A stretch of DNA of 64,000 nt from Rhodospirillaceae bacterium (lineage in GTDB: Bacteria > Pseudomonadota > Alphaproteobacteria > MPNO01 > UBA2964), in the NCBI GenBank assembly GCA_018660305.1, contig JABJKO010000209.1, positions 1 to 64,000 of the forward strand, given 5' to 3'. Below the pieces are notes generated by a model, which saw only the letters and a program-made list of their open reading frames with translations, did no database searches and had not been told where the DNA came from. Shown here one piece after another: positions 32,241 through 41,578 of this stretch; position 1 is the first letter of the stretch; every line of letters starts with the position of its first letter. Made by a program: the position numbers and the translations under genes.

Positions 32241-33128
32241 ATGCGTTTAGATCGGGTGTCGACGGTTCTTGTTGCCATGGTGGTGCAAAGTACCTTGCCT
32301 GCGCCGGCCTTGTCGGAGCCAGTGATCGGTGCCGGCGCCTTTCACATGGATGACGGTCGTGGCCAGCTGGCCGCTTCCATGCGGGTATTCTATTTCAGGC
32401 CTGACAGTTTCAAGCCAGACGGACCCATCGTAATCGTCATCCATGGCATGGGCCGGACGGCCGCTCGCTATCGCGACTATTGGGAAGAAGCGTCGGATCG
32501 CTATGGGGCGCTTGTTCTTGTGCCGGAATTTACCCGCGAAAACTACCGCGGTTCCCGGCAATTCAATATGGGCAATTTGTTCAATCGTGACGGTTCGGCG
32601 ACTCCTCGTTCGGAATGGAGCTTTCCGGTGATTGACCGCGTCTTTCACGCCGCGAAGAAAAGATTTGCAGCCAGCCGGTCGAAATTCCATCTGTTTGGTC
32701 ATTCCGCCGGCGCGCAATTCGTCCACCGTATGGTTCTCTTTGCGCCGACTCCCCATATGGGTCGTGCTATCGCGGCGAATGCCGGCTGGTATACGCTTCC
32801 CATCCAGATGGAAAGATTTCCCTATGGTCTTGGTGAAACGTCGCTCTCGGTGGCTGGACTAAAGAAGGCGTTCGCCCGCCGTCTGACGATCATGCTGGGA
32901 ACCGATGACAATGATCCCAATCACCGATCTTTACGCCGCACGGATGAAGCCATGCGGCAGGGGCCCCATCGTTTGGCGCGTGGGCATTATTTTTTTAAAT
33001 CAGCGACCGACGTTGCCCAGAGACTCGGGACTACATTCGCGTGGGACTTGCGGGATATTCCCGGTGTTTCCCACAGGGGCAGCCGCATGACCTCGGCGGC
33101 GGCCAGATACCTGTTCGGAGGTCCATAA
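32241..33128 (+). CDS. Exported alpha/beta hydrolase (poly-hydroxyacid depolymerase-like)
   Basis: A 295-residue protein with a signal peptide (cleavage near LPAPALS, residue 25). It has an IVIVIHGMGRTAARYRDYW oxyanion region, the nucleophile in LFGHSAGAQF (about residue 155), the acid in MLGTDDNDPN (about 221) and a histidine in IPGVSHRG (about 277). The spacing fits esterase/PHB-depolymerase-like secreted hydrolases. It starts right after the TAG of the DMT exporter and is likely in the same operon. A substrate is not evident. Confidence 0.82.
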   Translation: MRLDRVSTVLVAMVVQSTLPAPALSEPVIGAGAFHMDDGRGQLAASMRVFYFRPDSFKPDGPIVIVIHGMGRTAARYRDYWEEASDRYGALVLVPEFTRENYRGSRQFNMGNLFNRDGSATPRSEWSFPVIDRVFHAAKKRFAASRSKFHLFGHSAGAQFVHRMVLFAPTPHMGRAIAANAGWYTLPIQMERFPYGLGETSLSVAGLKKAFARRLTIMLGTDDNDPNHRSLRRTDEAMRQGPHRLARGHYFFKSATDVAQRLGTTFAWDLRDIPGVSHRGSRMTSAAARYLFGGP

Positions 33129-33204
33129 AGAATTATTGATCCTGTAGTGGCCCTGTGGGACGATTTAAGCGCTCTGTAGGCGCTTCTTAGTCAGGAGATT
33201 GTGA

Positions 33205-33894
33205 ATGCCCTCCAAATTTAAACTCTGCAGTTTTCGGACCTGCCCCTGGGTTCACCGGGCGGCCATCGTGCTTCAGGAAAAGGGCGTTGATTACGAGATC
33301 GACTATATCGATCGCGACAACCGGCCGGACTGGTTCCTGAAGATCTCGCCCCATTCCAAAGTGCCGGTCCTGATCATCGATGACGAAACGGCGCTGTTTG
33401 AATCGGGCGCCATCGCCGAATATCTGGATGAGGTGATCGAGCCGCGCCTGCATCCCGCTGATGCGCTGAAGCGGGCGCAGAACCGGGCCTGGACTGATTA
33501 TGTGCCGATCTTCAGCGATATCACGCACGTCTCCAACGCCACCGACGAGGCCGATTTGAAGAAACGCGCCGAGGGCGTTTCGGCCAAACTGGCCAAGCTG
33601 GAGGACGCGCTGTCCAAACGCGGCAATGACGGGCCCTATTTCAATGGACCGGATTTTTCGCTGGTCGATGCGTCCTACGCACCCTCCCTGCTGCGCTACA
33701 GCTTTATGGAGCGGCTCTACCCGCTCGGGCTGATGGACCAGTATCCCCTGCTGGCGGCATGGCGCGACGCGCTGGTTGCCCGCCCATCGGTTATGAATGC
33801 CGTGGGGCAGGATTTCGAGGATTTCTGGCGCGAGAATCTGAAAAACAAAAACCGCTGGGTCGCCCAGTTCATTGGCCAGGCAGCGGCCGAGTAA
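33205..33894 (+). CDS. Glutathione S-transferase family protein
   Basis: A 229-residue GST. The N-terminal thioredoxin-like domain carries the catalytic cysteine at residue 13 in FRTCPWVHRAAIVLQEKG, the motif of omega-like GSTs that deglutathionylate or reduce substrates. KVPVLIIDDETALFESGAIAEYLDE is the glutathione-binding segment. The helical domain fills residues 90-215. CAGGAG precedes the ATG. It is a stand-alone gene. Confidence 0.88.
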   Translation: MPSKFKLCSFRTCPWVHRAAIVLQEKGVDYEIDYIDRDNRPDWFLKISPHSKVPVLIIDDETALFESGAIAEYLDEVIEPRLHPADALKRAQNRAWTDYVPIFSDITHVSNATDEADLKKRAEGVSAKLAKLEDALSKRGNDGPYFNGPDFSLVDASYAPSLLRYSFMERLYPLGLMDQYPLLAAWRDALVARPSVMNAVGQDFEDFWRENLKNKNRWVAQFIGQAAAE

Positions 33895-34028
33895 GCCACA
33901 CACGCCTTTCTTGGGGGCGAAATCCGCGCACCCGCCGGTTGTTCGTCCTGGGGCGGAACGATAGAGTGCCGCCTTCGTCGCGCCTGAGCGTTGCGCGGCC
34001 CCATAGCTGAATGTGTGAGTCCTCGTCC

Positions 34029-35102
34029 ATGCCCACTCTCGTCATACAGAACGACCATATTATCCGTGCTCTGCAGGTCATCCTCGACCCCGCCTGCGAT
34101 CAGGAACGTCTGGATGCCTTCGCGGATTATTATTCCGTCGATATGCCGGAGTTTCCCGATTGGTGCGTCGACATCCGAAAGAAATATTCCGCCATTGCGC
34201 CGTCCGATGTCATTCTCACCGATAGCCAGGAAGAATTCGCGGCGGCTATTCCCAAGGCGGATGCCGTGGTGATCGAGGATTTCACGGTGGGAGAAGCCGA
34301 ACTGGCATCGGCGCCCAACCTCAAGATCGTGCAGAACTTCCGCACCGACATGCGCAATGTGGACGAGGCCGCCTGCGCCAGGCGCTCCATACCGGTACTG
34401 CCGTTCCATCGCCAGGTAAATGTCGCAGTGGGCGAGCATGCCTTTGCCCTGATGATGTCGCTGGCCAAGAAAGTCACAGAGACCAACAAGCTTCTCACCA
34501 TCGAGGCCCTGCAGGCCGAGGGCTGGCCGGCGCGGGTCTATAACCGCAAGCACACCGCAAATTCCAACTGGGCGCGGATTTCCGGTGTGAAGAACATGTT
34601 CGGCTCGACGCTCGGTATCGTCGGGCTCGGATCGGTGGGGCGCTACGTGGCCAACTGGGCCAACGCGTTTGGCATGAACGTGATCTATCATCAGCGCAGC
34701 CAGCTCGATGCCGGGCTCGAAGCGGAATTCAAGGCCAGCTATGTCTCGCTGAACGAGCTGTTCGAGCAGTCGGACTTCGTCAGCGTTCATGTACCGCTGA
34801 ACGATTCCACCAAGGGGCTGATCGGCGCCGAACAGCTCAACCGAACGACCAAGCATCCCATCATCGTCAATATCGCCCGCGCCGATATCATCCAGCGCGA
34901 TGCACTGCTTGCGGCGCTGGATGCCGGCACACTCGGCGGGGTCGGCATGGATGTCCATTACAAGGAACCCGGTGATCCCGACGATCCGTTCCTGCCCTAT
35001 AAGAACGTGATCATGAGCCCCCATATCGCCATCGGCTCCAGGGTCAACGGCGCCCATGATATGGAAGCTTTGGTATCGAATCTTTATAATGCATTGAAAT
35101 AA
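34029..35102 (+). CDS. D-isomer-specific 2-hydroxyacid dehydrogenase
   Basis: About 357 residues. The NAD-binding domain has LGIVGLGSVGRYVANW (about 197-212). The catalytic triad is visible: Arg in NIARADIIQRDAL (about 284), Glu in HYKEPGD (about 314) and His in SPHIAIGSR (about 331). It oxidises or reduces a 2-hydroxyacid such as phosphoglycerate, glycerate or glyoxylate-type acids. An unusually long N-terminal region (FPDWCVDIRKKYSAIA) precedes the family core. I prefer ATG 34029 (MPTLVIQ); an ATG at 34011 would add six residues. Confidence 0.87.
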   Translation: MPTLVIQNDHIIRALQVILDPACDQERLDAFADYYSVDMPEFPDWCVDIRKKYSAIAPSDVILTDSQEEFAAAIPKADAVVIEDFTVGEAELASAPNLKIVQNFRTDMRNVDEAACARRSIPVLPFHRQVNVAVGEHAFALMMSLAKKVTETNKLLTIEALQAEGWPARVYNRKHTANSNWARISGVKNMFGSTLGIVGLGSVGRYVANWANAFGMNVIYHQRSQLDAGLEAEFKASYVSLNELFEQSDFVSVHVPLNDSTKGLIGAEQLNRTTKHPIIVNIARADIIQRDALLAALDAGTLGGVGMDVHYKEPGDPDDPFLPYKNVIMSPHIAIGSRVNGAHDMEALVSNLYNALK

Positions 35103-35212
35103 AACAGGTTTTTTCCGGCGTGATTATTGCGCTGATTTACTCATTAACGGGATCTTAGCCCCGCAACCAATACTCTCACGGGTAGGTATCCGACTGCGCG
35201 AAGAGAGCTGAT

Positions 35213-35491
35213 ATGAGCAAGAACGAAAAGACCACCTTTCTCGTCACCGAGGAAAATCCCGAGGGCTGGAAGATCGAGGACATTCTGAGCACCATTCAGG
35301 ATGACATGTTCCGCCGCACCCAAAAGATTGTCGGCGATCATCGCGATGAAGCGCGCGAGGTCCTCAAAAACAATATCGAAGTTCTCGGTCTGCTCTCTCT
35401 GTGCATCGACAAGGCCAAGGATTCGACCAAGATCCTCGACCGGTCCTTCGGCCCGCATAAGGAAGGCAAACCCCGCATCGGGGTCGCATAA
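35213..35491 (+). CDS. Conserved-type hypothetical protein (92 aa)
   Basis: A 92-residue soluble, charged and mainly helical protein (WKIEDILSTIQDDMFRRTQKIVGDHRDEAREVL). It has one cysteine (LLSLCIDKAKD) and no signal peptide. A good GAAGAGAGCTGAT leader precedes the ATG. No family is recognised. It stands alone between the dehydrogenase and the aminopeptidase. Confidence 0.6.
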   Translation: MSKNEKTTFLVTEENPEGWKIEDILSTIQDDMFRRTQKIVGDHRDEAREVLKNNIEVLGLLSLCIDKAKDSTKILDRSFGPHKEGKPRIGVA

Positions 35492-35572
35492 GCCATTAAA
35501 TCGGGCGCTTCGCCCTTTTCAGCCTAAGTAATTCGCGCCATTCTCCCCCACCGAACCGGGGAGGATGACAGC

Positions 35573-36973
35573 GTGGCCTATCGTTTTTTGAGTACCGCCG
35601 ATGCGCGGACAATACCGATCATTCCAATCGAAACAGCGGTCTTTGCGGCCTGGCTGAAGAAGCAGCCGGCGGCGATAAAGCGCTGGGTCGAAAGCGCCGG
35701 TTTCACCGCGCAGGCGGGCGAGGTGAGTCTGGTCGCCGGTAAGGATGGCGCCTTGTCGTCGGTTCTTCTGGGGGTCGAGGATCATCAGGGGCTGTGGGCC
35801 TATGCGGCGCTGCCCGAAAGCCTGCCGGAAGGGCGCTACCGCATTGATGCGGTGCTTGAGAAGGAAGGGGCGACAAACGCGGCCATTGGCTGGGCGTTGG
35901 GGTGTTACCGGTTCGAGCGCTACAAGAGTAAGAAAAAGACCGCGAAATGGCCGGGTCTTGTGTGGCCGCGCAATTGCGACAAGGGCGCGGTGCGCCGGAC
36001 TGTCGATGCGATCGGACTGGTACGCGATCTGATCAATACCCCGGCGGAGGATATGGGTCCGGCCGAGCTCGCCACGGCCGCACGCCGCCTGGCCAGGACG
36101 CACAAGGCCAAGGCGCGGGTTATCGTCGGTGACGCGCTGCTAAAACAGAACTACCCCACCATTCACGCCGTTGGCCGGGCCAGCGTTAACGCACCTCGCC
36201 TGATTGATCTCACATGGGGCCGGCGTGATGCGCCCAAGGTGACGCTGGTGGGCAAGGGGGTGTGTTTCGACACCGGCGGTCTCGATCTCAAGGCCGCGTC
36301 CGGCATGCTGCGTATGAAAAAGGATATGGGCGGGGCCGCGCATGTTCTGGGGCTGGGCCACATGATCATGGATGCCGGGCTCGACGTGCGGCTTCGCGTG
36401 ATGATCGGGGCCGTGGAAAACTCCGTTGCCGGAAACGCCTACCGTCCGGCCGATGTCATCAAGACCCGCAAGGGCATCACGGTGGAGGTCGGCAACACCG
36501 ACGCCGAGGGCAGGTTGGTCATGTGCGACGCGCTGGCCGAGGCCGACGATGAGAACCCGGCCCTGATGGCCGATTTCGCGACCCTGACCGGCGCCGCGCG
36601 GGTCGCCGTCGGCACGGAATTGTCGGCCCTGTTCTGCAATGACGACACGCTGGCCAATGATCTGTCCCGCGCCGGTGAAAAAGTCGGTGACCCGGTATGG
36701 CGGCTTCCCCTGTGGCGTCCTTACCGGCGGCTCCTCGATAGCAAGGTCGCCGACATCAACAACGTCTCCGAAGGCGGCATGGGCGGGGCCATCACGGCGG
36801 CGCTTTATCTGGAAGAATTCGTCAGCCGTTCCACTCCCTGGGCCCATTTCGACATCATGGGCTGGAACACCGGCCCACGGCCGGGCCGCCCCGTCGGCGG
36901 CGAGGCCATGGGCATGCGGGCGCTCTATGGGGCGATCGAACAGCGGTTCGGGAAAAAACGCGGACGGAAATGA
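35573..36973 (+). CDS. Leucyl aminopeptidase family (M17) protein
   Basis: A 466-residue cytosolic metalloaminopeptidase starting at GTG 35573 with GGGGAGGA upstream. The two-metal active site is readable: VGKGVCFDTGGLDLKAASGMLRMKKDMGG (about 225-253) and the signature NTDAEGRL (about 308-315). A smaller N-terminal domain occupies residues 1-150. It releases N-terminal residues from peptides, probably as a hexamer. The length is a little short of PepA and closer to PepB-type members. It lies four bases before a MarR regulator gene. Confidence 0.9.
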   Translation: MAYRFLSTADARTIPIIPIETAVFAAWLKKQPAAIKRWVESAGFTAQAGEVSLVAGKDGALSSVLLGVEDHQGLWAYAALPESLPEGRYRIDAVLEKEGATNAAIGWALGCYRFERYKSKKKTAKWPGLVWPRNCDKGAVRRTVDAIGLVRDLINTPAEDMGPAELATAARRLARTHKAKARVIVGDALLKQNYPTIHAVGRASVNAPRLIDLTWGRRDAPKVTLVGKGVCFDTGGLDLKAASGMLRMKKDMGGAAHVLGLGHMIMDAGLDVRLRVMIGAVENSVAGNAYRPADVIKTRKGITVEVGNTDAEGRLVMCDALAEADDENPALMADFATLTGAARVAVGTELSALFCNDDTLANDLSRAGEKVGDPVWRLPLWRPYRRLLDSKVADINNVSEGGMGGAITAALYLEEFVSRSTPWAHFDIMGWNTGPRPGRPVGGEAMGMRALYGAIEQRFGKKRGRK

Positions 36974-36977
36974 CGCC

Positions 36978-37325
36978 ATGTCACTGGCCCTGGGACAACA
37001 GCAGGCACTGAAGATCTGGCATGACGCGCTGTCGGAAAGCGTGCGCCGCGACGGGCCCGATCTGTCGGCGCGCCAGATGGCGATTGTCTTGCAGGTCTAT
37101 ATGGATGAGGGCCCACACACGGTGCGCGGCATGGCCGCCGATCTGAACGTTTCCAAGCCGGCCATTACGCGGGCGCTGGACCGGTTGCAGGATCTCGGAT
37201 TCGTGCGCCGTCAGAAGGATCCCGAGGACCGCCGCAGCATCATGGTGTTGCGCACGGTAAAAGGCTCCGTGTTCCTCAGCGAATTCGCCGATCTGGTCGC
37301 CGACGCGGCGCGGTCTGTGGGTTAG
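36978..37325 (+). CDS. MarR family transcriptional regulator
   Basis: A 115-residue winged-helix protein. The DNA-binding section reads TVRGMAADLNVSKPAITRALDRLQDLGFVRRQKDPEDRRSIMV, typical of MarR with the D-x-R-(R/S) wing (DPEDRRS). It is shorter than most MarR proteins because the N-terminal dimerization helix is brief. It is probably co-transcribed with the aminopeptidase. The target is unknown. Confidence 0.85.
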   Translation: MSLALGQQQALKIWHDALSESVRRDGPDLSARQMAIVLQVYMDEGPHTVRGMAADLNVSKPAITRALDRLQDLGFVRRQKDPEDRRSIMVLRTVKGSVFLSEFADLVADAARSVG

Positions 37326-37365
37326 CGACGAAGCGACGATTGCACGAATTTTAAAAAACACAAAT

Positions 37366-37450
37366 CGTCATCCTCGGACTTGATCCGAGGATCTTTCTCC
37401 CATTGAGGCTTTGTCGGTTGGAGATCCTCGGATCAAGTCCGAGGATGACG
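37366..37450. repeat. Long perfect inverted repeat element
   Basis: A 29-bp perfect inverted repeat (37366-37394 with 37422-37450) with a 27-base spacer. The arms start CGTCATCCTCGGACTTGATC, which belongs to a dispersed intergenic family I recall from alphaproteobacterial genomes. As RNA it would form a very stable hairpin. It is downstream of the MarR gene and could act as a bidirectional 3' end. Confidence 0.8.
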
Positions 37451-37503
37451 GAAATGTAGTGGTCCAGTGCTCTCCGGCGTCCGCTACGTACTCACCGAGC
37501 CGT
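37430..37503. repeat. 74-bp direct repeat, copy 1 (carries a yejF 3' remnant)
   Basis: This segment matches 37686-37759 without gaps at 65 of 74 positions. Its right end repeats the last bases of the yejF coding region including the stop (CTACGTACTCACCGAGCCGT). It begins inside the right arm of the inverted repeat. Confidence 0.85.
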
Positions 37504-37538
37504 ATCACCCCCACCCTGTATCCGCTTCGCGGCTACAG

Positions 37539-37617
37539 CCTCCCCCATCGAGGGGGAGGGGATTTAAAACCGTAAGCCGATGAAAATACTTTCCCTCCCC
37601 ACTCTATAGGGGGGAGG
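37539..37617. repeat. Two G/C-run hairpins between the direct repeats
   Basis: CCTCCCCC (37539-37546) pairs with GGGGGAGG (37552-37559), and CCTCCCC (37594-37600) with GGGGAGG (37611-37617). Together with the element at 37366-37450 they fill the 414-bp gap between the MarR gene and yejF; nothing in it looks coding. Confidence 0.7.
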
Positions 37618-37685
37618 TGTAGGTGGGGGGTCGCGCGCCGTCTGGCGCGTAAGAAGCATCTGATGGGGTTCAACCGGACACCAGT

Positions 37686-37759
37686 GGATCAAGCCCACGG
37701 ATGACGTAAATGTAATGGTCCAGTGCTTTCCGGCGAGCCCTACGTACTCACCGAGCCGT
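37686..37759. repeat. 74-bp direct repeat, copy 2 (at the yejF 3' end)
   Basis: The partner of 37430-37503. Its last 20 bases are the 3' end of yejF (stop TAG at 37740-37742 on the minus strand). Offset between copies is 256 bases. Confidence 0.85.
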
Positions 37760-39371
37760 CTTCCACTGCCTCTATATCGAACGCGGCGGCGATGAGGGCC
37801 TTGGTGTAGGCCTCTTTGGGGGCATCGAAGATCTGGTCGGCGGCGCCCTGTTCCACCACCTTGCCCTGACGCATGACGATGACCTCGTCGGCCAGGGCGC
37901 GGACGACCTTCAGGTCATGGCTGATGAACAGATAGGCGAGTTTGTGGCGCTGCTGCAGATCGCGCAGCAGATCGACGATCTGGGCCTGCACCGACATGTC
38001 CAGCGCCGACGTTGGTTCGTCCAGTACCAGAAAGCGCGGCTTGAGCACCATGGCACGGGCGATGGCGATGCGCTGACGCTGGCCGCCGGAAAATTCATGG
38101 GGATAGCGGTCCTGGGTTTCCGGGTCGAGCCCGACCTCCACCAGCGCGTCGTCGATAATCTTGCGCCGCGCCTCATAACTCAGATCCGGTTCGTGGACCA
38201 GCAGGCCTTCCTCGATGATCTGGCCGATGGACATGCGCGGGCTAAGGGAGCCATACGGGTCCTGAAACACGATCTGCATTTCGCGCCGCAACGGGCGCAG
38301 TTCCTTCCAGCTCCAGCCCTGGATATCGCGCCCCACGAAGACGATGGGGCCATCGCTTTTCTCAAGCCTGAGAAGCCCCAGCGCCAGCGTGGTCTTGCCC
38401 GATCCGCTTTCGCCCACCACACCCACCGTATGGCCCTCGCGCACCTGCACGGAAATGCCATCGACCGCCTTTACGTGACCAACCACCCGCCGCAGGACGC
38501 CGCGCTTGATGGGAAACCAGACCTTCAGATAATCGGTTTCCATGATAATTGGCGCATCTGCGTGCGCGGTGATGGGCTTGCCCTTGGGTTCGGCGGCCAG
38601 CAGGTGCTGCGTATAGCTGTGTTGCGGGTTTTCGAAAATATCCTCGGTGGGTCCCTGCTCGACGATCTGGCCATGGGTCATGACGCAGACCCGGTCGGCG
38701 ACCTTACGCACGATCCCCAGATCGTGGGTGATCAGCAGCATGGACATATTGCGTTTGACCTGCAGCTCCTTGAGCAACGCCAGAATCTGCGCCTGTATGG
38801 TCACGTCCAGCGCCGTGGTGGGCTCATCGGCGATCAGCAGATCGGGGTCGTTGGCCAGCGCCATGGCGATCATGACCCGCTGGCGTTGCCCGCCGGACAG
38901 CTGATGCGGGTAGGCCCCCAGCCTGCTCTCGGCCTCCGCCAGCCCGACCTGCTGAAGCAGCTCTATGATGCGCCGCTTCGCGAGATCGCGGTCGAGCTTC
39001 TTGTGCAGAAAGATGATCTCGCCCACCTGCTTCTCAATAGTGTGCAGCGGGTTGAGCGAGGTCATGGGTTCCTGAAAGATGATCCCGATCTGGTCGCCCC
39101 GGATTTTGCTGAGAACATCCTCGTCGGCGCCGACCAGTTCGCTTCCGTTGAATTTGATACTGCCTTCGGGATGCCAGGCCATGGGGTAGGGCAGCAGCTG
39201 CATGATCGAGAGCGCGGTCACCGACTTGCCCGATCCGCTTTCGCCGACCAGGGCGACGGTCTCCCCCCTGCCGATGTCGAACGAGGCCCGGCGCACCGCG
39301 CGCACTTCGCGGTCGTCACGGCCAAACGAGACCGAGAGATTGCTGATATGGAGGAGGGGATTATCGCTCAT
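37740..39371 (-). CDS. yejF: ABC transporter ATP-binding protein, YejF type
   Basis: A 543-residue fused dimer of two oligopeptide-type ABC ATPases. Walker A motifs are at about residue 40 (GESGSGKS) and 321 (GESGSGKT). Each half has the [16 protein letters not shown] signature and a Walker B ([15 protein letters not shown]). It powers the YejABEF importer, which in Escherichia coli takes up microcin C and peptides. It is the last gene of the unit, seven bases after yejE. The C-terminal DGSVST is also found as a remnant 256 bases downstream. Confidence 0.92.
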   Translation of the reverse strand: MSDNPLLHISNLSVSFGRDDREVRAVRRASFDIGRGETVALVGESGSGKSVTALSIMQLLPYPMAWHPEGSIKFNGSELVGADEDVLSKIRGDQIGIIFQEPMTSLNPLHTIEKQVGEIIFLHKKLDRDLAKRRIIELLQQVGLAEAESRLGAYPHQLSGGQRQRVMIAMALANDPDLLIADEPTTALDVTIQAQILALLKELQVKRNMSMLLITHDLGIVRKVADRVCVMTHGQIVEQGPTEDIFENPQHSYTQHLLAAEPKGKPITAHADAPIIMETDYLKVWFPIKRGVLRRVVGHVKAVDGISVQVREGHTVGVVGESGSGKTTLALGLLRLEKSDGPIVFVGRDIQGWSWKELRPLRREMQIVFQDPYGSLSPRMSIGQIIEEGLLVHEPDLSYEARRKIIDDALVEVGLDPETQDRYPHEFSGGQRQRIAIARAMVLKPRFLVLDEPTSALDMSVQAQIVDLLRDLQQRHKLAYLFISHDLKVVRALADEVIVMRQGKVVEQGAADQIFDAPKEAYTKALIAAAFDIEAVEDGSVST

Positions 39372-39378
39372 GCCGGTC

Positions 39379-40455
39379 TCAATCCGCGAAAATCTTGCGG
39401 GGGTCGAAGGCGTCGCGTACCGCCTCGCCGATAAACACCAAGAGCGTCAGCATGATGGCGATGGTAACGGTCGACGTGATGCCAAGCCAGGGTGCCTGCA
39501 AATTGGATTTTCCCTGCGCCAGCAACTCACCCAGCGAGGGCGATCCGGGCGGCAGGCCGAAGCCGAGAAAATCCAGCGCGGTCAGGCTGGTGATGGAGCC
39601 CGACAGGATAAGCGGCAGGAAGGTCAGCGAGGCGACCATGGCGTTGGGCAGCACATGGCGGCGGATGACCGTGAAGTTGGCGACACCGAGAGCGCGGGCG
39701 GCGCGCACATAATCGAAATTTCGCGCTCTGAGGAACTCGGCGCGGACGACGCCCTCCAGCGCCATCCATCCGAACAACAGCATGATGCCGAGCAGCCACC
39801 AGAAGTTGGGCGTCACCACGCTGGCCAGGATGATCAGCAGGAAAAGCTGCGGCAGACCACCCCAGATCTCGATAAAGCGCTGAAACAGGAGATCGGTCCA
39901 GCCGCCGAAATATCCCTGAACCGCGCCGGCGGCGATGCCGATGATGGAGCCGAAGAACGTCAGGGTGAGCCCGAACAGGACCGAGATTCGGAAGCCATAG
40001 ATCACCCTTGCCAGCACGTCCCGCGCTTGATCGTCGGTACCCAGCGGGTTCTCAACAGTGGGCGGCGACGGCGCCGGCTTGGTCAGGTTCAGATTGACGG
40101 TGCCGTAGGAATAGCGGATCGGCGGCCACAGGATCCAGCCGCCCTTCTTGGTGATGAGTTCCTGGACATCGATTTCCCGGTATTCCGCCTCGGTCTCGAA
40201 ATCGCCGCCAAAGACAGTCTCGGGATAGGATTTGACCACCGGAAAATAAAGACTGCCCTGGTATGTCACCATGAGCGGCTTGTCGTTGGCGAGAAATTCC
40301 GCCGGCAGGGTCACGAAGAACAGGGCGAGGAAAATCCACAGAGAATAAAAACCGCGGCGGTTACGGCGGAAATTGCGCAGGCGCCGCAGGGTGAGCGGCG
40401 TGACCCGGATACCGAGAATTCTTCCTGGAGAGACAATGCCTGCCTGATTAGACAT
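39379..40455 (-). CDS. yejE: ABC transporter permease, YejE type
   Basis: A 358-residue inner-membrane permease. It starts with the soluble leader and first helix (LRNFRRNRRGFYSLWIFL) typical of YejE/OppC, then a large periplasmic loop, then the permease core with the EAA-like motif (RAARALGVANFTVIRRHVLPNA). VTLPAEFLANDKPLMV and GGWILWPPIRYSYGT in the loop fit YejE closely. Its start overlaps the yejB stop by eight bases. Confidence 0.92.
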   Translation of the reverse strand: MSNQAGIVSPGRILGIRVTPLTLRRLRNFRRNRRGFYSLWIFLALFFVTLPAEFLANDKPLMVTYQGSLYFPVVKSYPETVFGGDFETEAEYREIDVQELITKKGGWILWPPIRYSYGTVNLNLTKPAPSPPTVENPLGTDDQARDVLARVIYGFRISVLFGLTLTFFGSIIGIAAGAVQGYFGGWTDLLFQRFIEIWGGLPQLFLLIILASVVTPNFWWLLGIMLLFGWMALEGVVRAEFLRARNFDYVRAARALGVANFTVIRRHVLPNAMVASLTFLPLILSGSITSLTALDFLGFGLPPGSPSLGELLAQGKSNLQAPWLGITSTVTIAIMLTLLVFIGEAVRDAFDPRKIFAD

Positions 40456-41569
40456 CGCGTGCCTCGAAATCGATTCGGGGATCGACGATGGTATAGGTCA
40501 GATCCCCGATGATCTTCATCACCAGCCCCAGCAGCGTGAAGAAGAACAGAGTGCCGAAAATAATCGGGTAATCCCGCTTGATCAGCGCTTCGAATCCCAG
40601 AAGCCCCAGCCCGTCGAGGGAAAAGATAATCTCGATCAGCAGTGAGCTGCTGAACAGGATACTGATGAAGGCGCCAGGAAAGCCGGCGATCACGATCAGC
40701 ATGGCGTTGCGGAACACGTGGCCATACATCACGCGGTGCTCCGGCAGGCCCTTGGCCCGCGCGGTCTGCACATACTGCATGTTGATCTGGTCGAGAAAGG
40801 AATTTTTGGTGAGCATCGTCGTCCCGAGGAAACTGCCCAGCAGGAGCGCGGTCAGTGGCAGCACCATATGCCACAGATAATCGAGGACCTTCATGGGCCA
40901 GCTGAGCTGGTCCCAGTTCTCCGATGTCAGGCCCCGCAACGGGAACCAGTCCAGGAAACTGCCGCCCGAGAACATAACGACCAGCAGGACCGCCAGCACG
41001 AAGGACGGGACGGCGAAGCCGACGATCATGGCGGTGGTGGTCCATAGGTCGAACGGCGTGCCGTCATTGACTGCTTTTCGGATGCCCAGCGGGATGCACA
41101 CCAGATACATGATGAGCGTGGTCCACAGACCGAGCGAAATGGAGACCGGCATTTTCTCGATCACCAGATTGACCACCGATTCATCGCGAAAATAGCTGGT
41201 GCCGAAATCGAACCGGAGGTAGTTCCCCATCATCAGGAGAAACCGTTCATGCATCGGCTTGTCGAAACCGAACTGGGTTTCAAGCTGCTTGATGAATTCC
41301 GGGTCGAGACCCTGCGCGCCGCGATATTTGCTGGTGGCGCTGGCATTGCCAGAGGTCGCCCGGCTCGAGGCATTTGAGGTTGCTCCGGCCTCGGTGCCGC
41401 CGGCGCTGGAAATCCGGGCAGTGGCGCCCACATCGGTGCCCGTGAGCTGGGCGATGATCTGCTCTACCGGCCCGCCCGGCGCCAGCTGCACGATGCCAAA
41501 ATTGATGACCATGATGCCCAGCAGGGTGGGAATGATCAGCAGCAATCGTCGGATGATATAAGCGAGCAT
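40448..41569 (-). CDS. yejB: ABC transporter permease, YejB type
   Basis: A 373-residue OppB-like permease beginning MLAYIIRRLLLIIPTLLGIMVINF. The first periplasmic loop has a low-complexity insert rich in Ser, Thr, Ala and Gly (about residues 47-80) before YRGAQGLDPEFIKQLE. The core with TARAKGLPEHRVMYGHVFRNA carries the ATPase-docking loop. It forms the membrane channel with YejE. It starts ten bases after the stop of the adjacent binding protein. Confidence 0.92.
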   Translation of the reverse strand: MLAYIIRRLLLIIPTLLGIMVINFGIVQLAPGGPVEQIIAQLTGTDVGATARISSAGGTEAGATSNASSRATSGNASATSKYRGAQGLDPEFIKQLETQFGFDKPMHERFLLMMGNYLRFDFGTSYFRDESVVNLVIEKMPVSISLGLWTTLIMYLVCIPLGIRKAVNDGTPFDLWTTTAMIVGFAVPSFVLAVLLVVMFSGGSFLDWFPLRGLTSENWDQLSWPMKVLDYLWHMVLPLTALLLGSFLGTTMLTKNSFLDQINMQYVQTARAKGLPEHRVMYGHVFRNAMLIVIAGFPGAFISILFSSSLLIEIIFSLDGLGLLGFEALIKRDYPIIFGTLFFFTLLGLVMKIIGDLTYTIVDPRIDFEARDV

Positions 41570-41578
41570 TCAGAAATT

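Noticed and set aside
37917..39434. 505-codon open frame opposite yejF
   Set aside because: yejF has both Walker motifs and signatures on the minus strand; the plus frame is a shadow.
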